NCBI GenBank assembly: GCA_945876565.1
Contig: CAMCOS010000012.1
Location: 1-57,769, forward strand
From: Lautropia mirabilis
GTDB lineage: Bacteria; Pseudomonadota; Gammaproteobacteria; Burkholderiales; Burkholderiaceae_B
Length of the DNA: 57,769 nucleotides
Direction: 5' to 3'
The first letter of the stretch is position 1; each line of letters begins with the position of its first letter. The translations under genes were made by a program, and so were the position numbers. Positions 20,296 to 28,304 of this stretch are shown piece by piece. The notes under the pieces were generated by a model. It searched no databases. It was not told the origin of the DNA and saw only the letters and a program-made list of their open reading frames with translations.

Positions 20296-21981
20296 ATGCT
20301 TCCTGCGCAATCGCAAATTCTTGAGCTAGCCCTCACAAAAATCGCCAATGAGTTGGTGCCTGGCGCAGTCCCTCGAGTGGTCTTAGAGCGACCCAAAGTT
20401 ACCGAGCATGGCGATCTAGCTACCAACCTGGCGATGCAGCTTGCCAAGCCTACAGGCCAGTCCCCCCGCGCACTGGCTCAGCAAATTATGGATGCGCTTG
20501 AGAACAACCTTGAGGTAAAGGGCTTGTTGCAGGGCATGGACATTGCCGGCCCCGGATTTATCAATTTCAGGTTTTCTCATCAAGCGTTGGCAGCGGTGTT
20601 GAGCGAGGTGGCCCTACACAAAGATGATTTTGGGTATTGGCCAGCATCCGGTGAAAACGTGTTGGTTGAGTTTGTGTCGGCCAATCCGACCGGACCGCTG
20701 CATGTGGGTCACGCACGTCAAGCGGCGCTTGGTGATGCCCTATGTCGGCTTTTTCAAGCCAACGGCCAAAACGTCAGTCGGGAGTTTTATTACAACGACG
20801 CAGGCAATCAAATCGATAATTTGGCGCGAAGCGTTCAGGCACGAGCCAATGGCGTCGAACCAGACTCCCCTAACTATCCCGAAGATGGCTATAAGGGTGA
20901 TTACATCGTTGACATTGCGCGCGATTATCTCGCACGCGCAACCGTTCAGGCCAGTGACTCGACACCAGTAACCGCCAAGGGTGACGTCAATGATCTCGAT
21001 GCTATTCGCCACTTTGCGGTCTCTTACCTCAGGCGTGAGCAGGATTTGGACTTGCAGGCATTTGGGCTGGCTTTTGACAATTACTTTCTTGAAAGCTCTT
21101 TGTACACAACAGGCCAAGTTCAAGAAACTGTCCAAAAGTTGATTGCATCGGGTCACACGTATGAAGAAGCTGGGGCGCTCTGGCTTAGAACAACAGAGCT
21201 TGGCACGGGCGACGACAAAGACCGGGTGATGCGCAAGCGTGAAGGTGGGTACACGTATTTCGTACCGGATGTCGCCTATCACATCAACAAATGGCAGCGC
21301 GACTACCACCAGGCGGTCAATATCCAGGGATCTGACCACCACGGAACGGTAGCGCGTGTGCGAGCCGGTTTGCAGGCACTTAATATCGGTATTCCCAGAG
21401 ACTATCCTTCGTACATTTTGCACAAGATGGTCAAGGTGATGCGCGGCGCAGAAGAGGTCAAGATTTCCAAGCGCGCGGGCAGTTATGTGACGATGAGGGA
21501 CTTAATCGATTGGGTAGGCCGTGATGCGGTACGGTTCTTTTTGATACAGCGCCGTGCTGATACAGAGTTTGTTTTTGATGTTGATTTGGCACGGTCTCAA
21601 ACCGATGAAAACCCGGTTTACTACGTGCAGTATGCCCACGCTCGCATTTGCTCAATTCTCTTGCAGGCTGGCGTTGCGCCTGCAACAATCCACCAGGCTG
21701 ATCCCGCTAGACTGCTGGCACCGACTGAACTGGCTTTGTTGCGGCGTTTGGCGGAGTTTCCCGGCTTGGTGCGTCAAGCAGCACGAGAGCTGTCGCCACA
21801 TTTGGTGGCGTTTTGGTTACGTGACTGTGCGTCTAATTTTCATGCATGGTACAACGCCGAAAGAGTGCTTGTGGACGATGAGTCATTAAAGTTGGCGCGT
21901 TTGCGTTTGGCTGATGCAACCCGGCAGGTGATTGCAAATGGGCTTGATTTGTTGGGTGTAACTGCACCTGAGAGGATGTAA
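20296..21981 (+). CDS. argS: arginine--tRNA ligase
   Basis: ArgRS charges tRNA-Arg. This 561-residue class I synthetase has the N-terminal additional domain, the HIGH-type motif in [20 protein letters not shown], a KMSKS-region variant ([12 protein letters not shown]), and the C-terminal anticodon-binding DALR domain ending in LGVTAPERM. Intact and full length. It heads the Burkholderiales order argS, SPOR-domain protein, dsbA, all on the plus strand with short spacing. Confidence 0.97.
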   Translation: MLPAQSQILELALTKIANELVPGAVPRVVLERPKVTEHGDLATNLAMQLAKPTGQSPRALAQQIMDALENNLEVKGLLQGMDIAGPGFINFRFSHQALAAVLSEVALHKDDFGYWPASGENVLVEFVSANPTGPLHVGHARQAALGDALCRLFQANGQNVSREFYYNDAGNQIDNLARSVQARANGVEPDSPNYPEDGYKGDYIVDIARDYLARATVQASDSTPVTAKGDVNDLDAIRHFAVSYLRREQDLDLQAFGLAFDNYFLESSLYTTGQVQETVQKLIASGHTYEEAGALWLRTTELGTGDDKDRVMRKREGGYTYFVPDVAYHINKWQRDYHQAVNIQGSDHHGTVARVRAGLQALNIGIPRDYPSYILHKMVKVMRGAEEVKISKRAGSYVTMRDLIDWVGRDAVRFFLIQRRADTEFVFDVDLARSQTDENPVYYVQYAHARICSILLQAGVAPATIHQADPARLLAPTELALLRRLAEFPGLVRQAARELSPHLVAFWLRDCASNFHAWYNAERVLVDDESLKLARLRLADATRQVIANGLDLLGVTAPERM

Positions 21982-21993
21982 ATAAAACGAATT

Positions 21994-22599
21994 ATGGCCA
22001 AACAAAAACGAACTTCTCGAGGCGGCACCTTTTATGGACTGATTGCAGGCGTACTCATTGGCCTGTCGGCAGCTGCAGCAGTCGCCTATTTTGTCATGAA
22101 CTCACCGATGCCATTTGTTGACAAGGCCAGCCGCTCAGTGGTTGATACCGAACTGAAGCCTGACCAGACGCCGGACCCGAATCAGGGTTTGGTTCCATCA
22201 GCAGGATCTCAGCCAGATAGCAAGGATACGCTTGGCGAATTAATCGCTACGTTGCCAGTAGACCCGCAGCAAGGCAAGCCAGCATTGCCTGCATTGTCTC
22301 CTAAGGTCGTGTCACCAAAACCCACGCCAGCACCAGCTGCGGCCGATGTCCTGACAGGTGCTTCGTCTGGCACCAATTATTACTTGCAGGTGGGTGCTTT
22401 CCGGGTTTTGGAAGATGCGGAGTCGCTTCGAGCCAGAATGTTGCTGCTCGCGCTGCCCGTACAGATTCAGCGAGCAGAGGTCAACGGCATACAAATCAAC
22501 CGGGTGCGCATCGGTCCGTATGCAAAACTCGATGACATGAACGCTGCCAGGGAGAAGCTTGCGGCCGAGAAAATAACCGCGAACGTTGTCCGTCAATAG
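21994..22599 (+). CDS. SPOR domain-containing membrane protein
   Basis: This 201-residue protein has a short basic N-terminus, one transmembrane segment (GLIAGVLIGLSAAAAVAYFVM), a Pro/Gln/Ser-rich periplasmic linker, and a C-terminal SPOR domain (about residues 125-198; NYYLQVGAFRVLEDAESLRA, then INRVRIGPYAKLDDMNAAR). SPOR domains bind denuded glycan strands of septal peptidoglycan, so it is a likely cell-division accessory protein of the FtsN/DedD type. It lies 12 bp after argS and 41 bp before dsbA. It is not obviously the essential FtsN. Confidence 0.88.
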   Translation: MAKQKRTSRGGTFYGLIAGVLIGLSAAAAVAYFVMNSPMPFVDKASRSVVDTELKPDQTPDPNQGLVPSAGSQPDSKDTLGELIATLPVDPQQGKPALPALSPKVVSPKPTPAPAAADVLTGASSGTNYYLQVGAFRVLEDAESLRARMLLLALPVQIQRAEVNGIQINRVRIGPYAKLDDMNAAREKLAAEKITANVVRQ

Positions 22600-22640
22600 C
22601 GGTCACACCAAGTGTTGGTTTTAACTAAAGGGTATTAGCC

Positions 22641-23240
22641 ATGTGGAATTTTTTTTTCAAGTTTTTGGGTGCCTCCTTGCTTTGCATTGGCGCGGCAGCC
22701 GCACAGGCGCCAGAGAAATTTGTGAACGTTAATCCGCCGCAGCCAACAGAGCCAGGCAAGATTGAGGTACTGGAGTTTTTTGCTTACACCTGCCCGCACT
22801 GCGCAGTGCTCGAGCCCTTGGTGACCAAGTGGAAGGCTCAGTTGCCAGCGAATGTTGTTTTCAGTTCAGTGCCGGTGGCATTTAACCAGGCAATGAAACC
22901 ATTCCAGTATTTTTATTACTCACTAGAAGCGGTGGGGCGTTTAGACCTGCACCCGAAGTTTTTTGCTGCTGTACACCAAGAAAAAAAGCGACTATTCACT
23001 GAGGACGCAATGATTGACTGGGCAGTCAGTCAGGGCGTTGATCGAGGGCAGTTCACTGCGGCGATGAAATCATTTGGCGTTAAGTCAAAAGCAACCCGAG
23101 CGGACCAGCTGGCTAAGGGTTACGCCATTCAAGGCACCCCATCAATCGCGGTGGGTGGGCGTTATCTGACTTCGCCAACGGAGGCCGGCGGCTACCAAGA
23201 GACTCTTGATGTGGCTAGTGAGCTTATCGGTCGGTTTTAA
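22641..23240 (+). CDS. dsbA: thiol:disulfide interchange protein DsbA
   Basis: DsbA is the periplasmic oxidant that forms disulfides in secreted proteins, re-oxidised by DsbB. The 199-residue precursor has a signal peptide ending near AAAAQA, the active-site motif CPHC (residues 51-54, within FFAYTCPHCAVLEP), a helical insertion, and the cis-proline loop GTPS near residue 167. It follows argS and the SPOR gene, the usual betaproteobacterial location, and ends at a hairpin shared with the convergent metC. Confidence 0.95.
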   Translation: MWNFFFKFLGASLLCIGAAAAQAPEKFVNVNPPQPTEPGKIEVLEFFAYTCPHCAVLEPLVTKWKAQLPANVVFSSVPVAFNQAMKPFQYFYYSLEAVGRLDLHPKFFAAVHQEKKRLFTEDAMIDWAVSQGVDRGQFTAAMKSFGVKSKATRADQLAKGYAIQGTPSIAVGGRYLTSPTEAGGYQETLDVASELIGRF

Positions 23241-23252
23241 GCCAATTATTGG

Positions 23253-23267
23253 CCCCAATTATTGGGG
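23253..23267. terminator. bidirectional terminator between dsbA and metC
   Basis: CCCCAATTATTGGGG is a near-perfect 15-bp palindrome between two convergent genes. The half-unit CCAATTATTGG occurs twice in tandem from about 23242. In the dsbA direction it is followed by TGTTTCAAT, in the metC direction by CCAATAATTGG, so it could stop both transcripts. Confidence 0.65.
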
Positions 23268-23271
23268 TGTT

Positions 23272-24459
23272 TCAATCCGGATCGGGCAAAACGGCCAAGG
23301 CTTGGTCTAAGTCGCTCATTAAATCATCGACGTTTTCCAGGCCAATATGAAGGCGAACTAGCGCTTTTCCTTGTTCGCGCCAGTAGGCGTGATTCTCGAG
23401 TGCTTGCGGACTTACCCATTGGACCAGGCTCTCGTAGCCCCCCCAGGAAAAGCCAATTCCAAACAAGGTGAGGCTATCCACAAAGGCTTTGGCTTGATCG
23501 GGGCTACAGTTTAGGGACACACTAAGCAAGCCGTTAGCACCCGAGCAGTCCCGTTGCCAGAGCGGGTGACCAGGGTCTTCTGGCCAGGCTGGATCATAAA
23601 TCCGACTGACTTTGGGGTGTTGTGACAAAAACTGGCTGACGGTTTTGGCTTGCCTTGCATGTTCGCGCAGTCGCACAGCCAAGGTTTTCACGCCGCGCAA
23701 AGACAGCCATACATCGTCTGAACTGACGCTGTTGCCCAGGGCGTACTGCATTTGGTGAACTTGCCTGGCCAGGTCATCGCGATTGGTCACCACCGCACCG
23801 AGCAACAAATCAGAATGACCGTTGACGTATTTGGTGCCAGCGATGATGGATATGTCTGCCCCGAGCGCAAGTGGTTGGTATATGTAAGTACCCCAGGTGT
23901 TATCGATGGCCACGACAATGCCGCGCGCTCTCGCTTGAGCGGCCAACAGCGGCAGATCAAGCATCTCCATGAGCAGGGAGCCGGGTGACTCGAGGTACAA
24001 CATGCGTGTGTTGGGGCGTATCCGCGTTGCTAGGTCATCATTAGCCGGCGAGAAAAAAGTTGCTTCGATATTTAGGCGCTTCAGCAGAGTTTCGTTCAGG
24101 TTGCGCACCGGGCCATAGACATTGTCAGAGATCAGAACGTGGTCGCCAGCTTTAAGCACACTCATAAAAACCAGGTGAATGGATGCCAGGCCAGAGCTGC
24201 TGAGAACGCAATAGTTGCCTTGCTCGAGCACATTGAACACTTCTTCTAGCGCCCTGTGTGTTTGCAAGCCGCCAATGCCATACGTGACTGCTCTTTCGCC
24301 GCGCATGCGCTTGGCCATGGTTTGTTCAAGCGCAGCAAGGTTCTTGAAACGAACCGTGCTGGTTCGAATTGCAGGCAGGTTAACTGGTGCGCTATTGTCT
24401 ACTGGATCGAACGGGGCGCTGCCGATGTGTAATAGCTGGGTATCACGATCTTGTTTCAT
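23272..24459 (-). CDS. metC: cystathionine beta-lyase
   Basis: MetC cleaves cystathionine to homocysteine, pyruvate and ammonia with PLP. The 395-residue protein belongs to the Cys/Met metabolism PLP family: DRDTQLLHIGSAPFDP at the N-terminus, TYGIGGLQTHRALEE, IDNTWGTYIYQPL, the Schiff-base lysine in IIAGTKYVNGHSDLLLG, and SWGGYESLVQW near the C-terminus, characteristic of beta-lyases. Its ATG overlaps the stop of the upstream MBL-hydrolase gene (ATGA), so the two form an operon. The closely related O-succinylhomoserine-type enzymes are less likely given the SWGGYESL motif. Confidence 0.9.
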   Translation of the reverse strand: MKQDRDTQLLHIGSAPFDPVDNSAPVNLPAIRTSTVRFKNLAALEQTMAKRMRGERAVTYGIGGLQTHRALEEVFNVLEQGNYCVLSSSGLASIHLVFMSVLKAGDHVLISDNVYGPVRNLNETLLKRLNIEATFFSPANDDLATRIRPNTRMLYLESPGSLLMEMLDLPLLAAQARARGIVVAIDNTWGTYIYQPLALGADISIIAGTKYVNGHSDLLLGAVVTNRDDLARQVHQMQYALGNSVSSDDVWLSLRGVKTLAVRLREHARQAKTVSQFLSQHPKVSRIYDPAWPEDPGHPLWQRDCSGANGLLSVSLNCSPDQAKAFVDSLTLFGIGFSWGGYESLVQWVSPQALENHAYWREQGKALVRLHIGLENVDDLMSDLDQALAVLPDPD

Positions 24460-25514
24460 GAGCGAACAAATTGAATAAGTCCATCGTCTAGGACCAGGCG
24501 CTTCAGTTTCCCAGCAAAGAATAGGGCATGTAAATGTGCGATTGCCTCTCCCATGGCAAAGGTCATTTGATGCAAATCTAGCTGGCGCTTAAAAAGAACG
24601 GGCACAATATCAAACGTTGATTTGGGTGTTTCACAGGCCAACAAAACCTCCTCCAGCCTTTCACGATGGTGTGCATGTTGTTGAGTGATTCGCTCATGCA
24701 AGCCAATAAATGGTTTACCGTGTGATGGCAACACCAGCGTGTCTGGCGGCAAACCAGCATACTTGTCTAGTGAGCTTAGGTACAACGGCAAGGGGTTGCC
24801 AAGGGGTTCGAGATTATGCACGCTGACATTGGTCGAGATTCGTGGCAGCACCATGTCACCAGAAATTAAAACATTTTTGTCAGCGCAAAAGAACGACAGG
24901 TGTTCGGGTGCATGGCCGTAGCCGCTGATGACTGACCAGCAAGAGCCTGCGATTTCGATCGTGTCGCCATCCATGATTCGCACAAACTGCTCGGGCACAG
25001 CCGGCACCATGCCTTTGTAATACGAAGATCTAGCGCGGACTTGGTCAAGCGAGTCAGGGTCTCGCATGCCGTGTGCATAAAAATGACGGTAAGCGCCCTC
25101 TCCGCCGGCGGCACCACTTTGATCGCCACTAGACCACAGTCGAGCAGTCATGTAGTCCGTCATGCTCATCCAAAGCGGCGCTTGCCAGCGCTGGCACAAC
25201 CAATGCGCCAAGCCAACGTGATCCGGATGCATGTGCGTCACAATCACCCGTAAGACCGGCAAACTTTGGAGCACATTGTCAAACACGGACTCCCAAAGTG
25301 CTTTGACCTCATCTCGGGTGATACCGCAGTCCACAATGGTCCAGCCATCAACGCCATCGATCTTGTCCCGAAGCAGCCAGAGGTTGATATGATCAAGGGC
25401 GAAAGGCAAGGGCATTCTGATCCAGTGAACGCCGTGTGCAACTTCCATGCTCAGACCAGGTGCTGGCATGGCGTTGTCTAGCGGGTAGGAAAGCTTATGC
25501 TCTTGAGGATTCAT
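24456..25514 (-). CDS. MBL-fold metallo-hydrolase
   Basis: This 352-residue protein has the metallo-beta-lactamase fold with the metal-binding motif THMHPDH near residue 93, a further histidine in SGYGHAPEHLSFF, an aspartate in LISGDMVLP, and a C-terminal PSHGKPF histidine. The C-terminal ~90 residues form the winged helix-like tail seen in LACTB2/glyoxalase-II-like hydrolases. The substrate is unknown. Translation is coupled to metC by a 4-bp overlap. aceK is divergent from it, with an 89-bp spacer in between. Confidence 0.85.
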   Translation of the reverse strand: MNPQEHKLSYPLDNAMPAPGLSMEVAHGVHWIRMPLPFALDHINLWLLRDKIDGVDGWTIVDCGITRDEVKALWESVFDNVLQSLPVLRVIVTHMHPDHVGLAHWLCQRWQAPLWMSMTDYMTARLWSSGDQSGAAGGEGAYRHFYAHGMRDPDSLDQVRARSSYYKGMVPAVPEQFVRIMDGDTIEIAGSCWSVISGYGHAPEHLSFFCADKNVLISGDMVLPRISTNVSVHNLEPLGNPLPLYLSSLDKYAGLPPDTLVLPSHGKPFIGLHERITQQHAHHRERLEEVLLACETPKSTFDIVPVLFKRQLDLHQMTFAMGEAIAHLHALFFAGKLKRLVLDDGLIQFVRS

Positions 25515-25603
25515 TCGGGTTGTCGCGGCTAGAAAATTTGGCTAGTTTCATCATAAGGCCAGAGACAACCAATCGCCAAATAACCGTGGAATGCTGAAGT
25601 CTC

Positions 25604-27436
25604 ATGCAAACATCTGACACGCTGGTTGTTGAACCCAAGCGAACCAAGCTTGATCCTGCAGAGGTCGCTCACATGATTCTGGCCGGGTTTGATCGGCACT
25701 ATGCCCTATTTCGGTATGGTGCTCAGCGAGCCAAATCCCTATTCGAGTCGGGTGATTGGCTAGGCATACAAAAATTGTCGCGCGAGCGCATTGAGTACTA
25801 TGACCGGCGCGTGCGTGAGTGCTTAGCCAAACTCAACCCGGTGTTGGCCCGTCAGGCAGGTAGTCAAGACGCGGTCATGAGTGCGCAGCAACAGCAGTTC
25901 TGGCAGGCAGTTCGACAGAGCTTTGTGTCGCTTTTATCGGATCACCAGCAACCAGAGTGTGCGGAAACCTTCTACAACTCGGTGACTTGCAGGGCCTTGC
26001 ATCGGGACTATTTCCACAACGATTTTTTGTTTGTACGCCCTGCCGTGGCAACCGACTATCTCGACAGTAAACGCCCGGCCTACCGAGCGTATTACCCCAC
26101 TCGTCAAGGGCTGCGTCGATCTTTGACACAGATGTTTGCTGATTTTGGCTTGGCTTGCGGTTTTTCTGATTTGCCGCGCGACGTTCGTTTGCTGGCCCGT
26201 ATGGGGTCGCGCGAACTGGCTCAGCGCGTTCAAAGAACCAGCGGCCATCGTCTTGCCAGTGATTGCCAGTTGCATGTCCTGGGCAGTTTGTTTTTTAGAA
26301 ATAGTACCGCCTATGTGGTCGGGCGCTTGATTAATGAAGGCACACTGTACCCGTTTGTCATTCCCCTGGTTCGCAATGTTTCAGGGCAAGTGGATGTAGA
26401 TGCGTTGATTGCTGATGAAGCGGATCTAAGCACTATCTTCAGTTTCACGCGGGCATATTTTTTAGTTGATATGGAAGTTCCAGCAGCCTATGTCGATTTT
26501 GTGGCGACGTTGCTGCCTCGCAAAGCCAAGGCTGAGATTTACACCATGGTTGGTCTGCAAAAGCAAGGTAAAACTCTTTTTTATCGGGATTTTTTGCAGC
26601 ACCTTGCCCACTCGCACGACCAGTTTGATATCGCGCCTGGCATTCCGGGTCTGGTGATGAGTGTGTTTACCTTGCCTTCATACCCATACGTGTTCAAGCT
26701 AATCAAGGACAAAATTTCCAAGGATGGCATGACCCCGGCCACTGTTCGCTCCAAGTACCAGATGGTCAAGCTGCATGACCGTATTGGTCGCATGGCTGAT
26801 ACGTGGGAGTATTCCCAGGTCGCGCTGCCTCGGCAGCGGTTTTCTGACGCATTGATTGCGGAGCTTGAGCGTGTGGCGTCCAGCCAGATTGAAACCCAGG
26901 GTGATTTATTGGTGCTTAAGCATCTCTACATTGAGCGGCGCATGATTCCGCTGAATCTTTACTTGGTTGATGCCCCCGAGCCGCTTCGCCACAAGGCCAT
27001 TATCGATTATGGCGATGCCATACGTGAGCTCGCCGCGGCCAATATTTTCCCGGGTGACATGCTGTACAAGAACTTTGGTGTCACTCGCTTGGGCCGGGTT
27101 GTTTTTTACGACTACGATGAGATTCAACCCATGACGGAGATGAATTTCCGGGCTATTCCCACGGCCCCGAACGAAGAGGCCGAGATGGCGAGCGAGCCAT
27201 GGTACGCGGTTGGTCCGAATGATGTATTTCCCGAAGAGTTTGCGACGTTTTTGCTTGGCAAGACTGATATCCGAACCGTGTTTCGCCAGGCACATATGGA
27301 CCTGTTAACCCCACAGTGGTGGCAAGGTTGCCGCGAGCAAGTTTCTCGAGGGGTGTTTCAAGACCCGCGCCCGTATGGCATCGAACGCCAGCTACGACCC
27401 GTGCCGCTCAAACCGGTAGATGAGGTTCGACGGTAA
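25604..27436 (+). CDS. aceK: isocitrate dehydrogenase kinase/phosphatase
   Basis: AceK phosphorylates and dephosphorylates isocitrate dehydrogenase, controlling flux between the TCA cycle and the glyoxylate bypass. The 610-residue protein shows the family features: an N-terminal regulatory region (LIGFDRHYALFRYGAQRAK-like), the ATP site with VGLQKQGKTLFYRDF, the kinase-type catalytic region FPGDMLYKNFGVTRLGR and FYDYDEI, and the C-terminal RQAHMDLLTPQWW. It is not beside aceA or aceB here. Its 3' end overlaps the transglutaminase gene by 29 bp on the opposite strand. Confidence 0.96.
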   Translation: MQTSDTLVVEPKRTKLDPAEVAHMILAGFDRHYALFRYGAQRAKSLFESGDWLGIQKLSRERIEYYDRRVRECLAKLNPVLARQAGSQDAVMSAQQQQFWQAVRQSFVSLLSDHQQPECAETFYNSVTCRALHRDYFHNDFLFVRPAVATDYLDSKRPAYRAYYPTRQGLRRSLTQMFADFGLACGFSDLPRDVRLLARMGSRELAQRVQRTSGHRLASDCQLHVLGSLFFRNSTAYVVGRLINEGTLYPFVIPLVRNVSGQVDVDALIADEADLSTIFSFTRAYFLVDMEVPAAYVDFVATLLPRKAKAEIYTMVGLQKQGKTLFYRDFLQHLAHSHDQFDIAPGIPGLVMSVFTLPSYPYVFKLIKDKISKDGMTPATVRSKYQMVKLHDRIGRMADTWEYSQVALPRQRFSDALIAELERVASSQIETQGDLLVLKHLYIERRMIPLNLYLVDAPEPLRHKAIIDYGDAIRELAAANIFPGDMLYKNFGVTRLGRVVFYDYDEIQPMTEMNFRAIPTAPNEEAEMASEPWYAVGPNDVFPEEFATFLLGKTDIRTVFRQAHMDLLTPQWWQGCREQVSRGVFQDPRPYGIERQLRPVPLKPVDEVRR

Positions 27437-28304
27437 CCGCAATACTAAGTCGGTGATATCCGCCGCCACGGATGATTCCACGTAGCGGTGACACGTCACC
27501 AAAATCGCGACCTTGCGCCAGAAAGACATGGTCAAGCTCAGGAATGGTTTGATTGGTTGGATCAAGCTCTAACCAGTTGCCTGATACATTTGGGCAATAG
27601 ACGCTTACCCATGCGTGTGTTGCATCAGCCCCACGCAGTCGGGGCTGACCCTCTGGTGGTTTTGTTAGAAGATAACCACTGACGTATTTGGCCGCTAATC
27701 CGAGGGCACGCAGGCAGCCGATCATGATGTGGGCAAAATCCTGGCAAACACCGGTGCGGTCATTAAACGCCACTTCAAGTGGGGTGTGCACCTCAGTTGA
27801 GCCGCTTTCGTACTTGAAGTCGTGAAAAATACGCTGGCAAAGATCGTGGCTGGCCAGTCCGATAGGGCGCCCAGGGGTAAATGATGGCAGTGCATATTGC
27901 TTGAGCGATTCAAGCCAGGGAATGTAGGGACTAGGCCATACAAACTCAGATGCCTCAACAAAAGGCTGGTCAAGTGAGTACATCATCGAATCCCGCACTA
28001 CTTCCCACGACGGCGTTTTTGACAGATCGTCGTTGGCATAACGAACGGTTTTTTGTATCGTACTTGTGCAATTAACGTCCAATGCATGATGTGGATGGGT
28101 AATCGCGAAAAAAATCCGTTCGTTTCCAAAGGCATCGGTTTGCACTTGAAGCTCATCTGGATTTGGCGTGATGGTCAGCTGATAGTCCAGCACGCTCTGC
28201 CAGGGGGTTTTACTCGCACGCAGGTAACCAAGGTGCTGAGAAAAGATGACATCCTGACCGTAGTCATAATGGGTCGAATGTTCGATTCTAAGGCGCGTCA
28301 TCAT
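27408..28304 (-). CDS. transglutaminase-like cysteine protease/ligase of the ATP-grasp cluster
   Basis: This 298-residue cytosolic protein has an N-terminal Bact_transglu_N domain (LRIEHSTHYDYGQDVIFSQH) and a C-terminal transglutaminase core with a full Cys-His-Asp triad: C187 in TGVCQDFAHIM, H230 in DATHAWVSVY, D248 in LELDPTN. Such proteins may cleave or form peptide/isopeptide bonds and are a known companion of alpha-E and circularly permuted ATP-grasp genes. It overlaps the upstream ATP-grasp/alpha-E gene (ATGA-type) and so is co-transcribed with it, under the minus-strand sigma-54-type promoter. The substrate is unknown. Confidence 0.88.
   Translation of the reverse strand: MMTRLRIEHSTHYDYGQDVIFSQHLGYLRASKTPWQSVLDYQLTITPNPDELQVQTDAFGNERIFFAITHPHHALDVNCTSTIQKTVRYANDDLSKTPSWEVVRDSMMYSLDQPFVEASEFVWPSPYIPWLESLKQYALPSFTPGRPIGLASHDLCQRIFHDFKYESGSTEVHTPLEVAFNDRTGVCQDFAHIMIGCLRALGLAAKYVSGYLLTKPPEGQPRLRGADATHAWVSVYCPNVSGNWLELDPTNQTIPELDHVFLAQGRDFGDVSPLRGIIRGGGYHRLSIAVTVEPHLPV

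Noticed and set aside
20740-21423. 227-codon minus-strand ORF inside argS
   Set aside because: It lies wholly within a full-length argS and shows no recognisable protein features.
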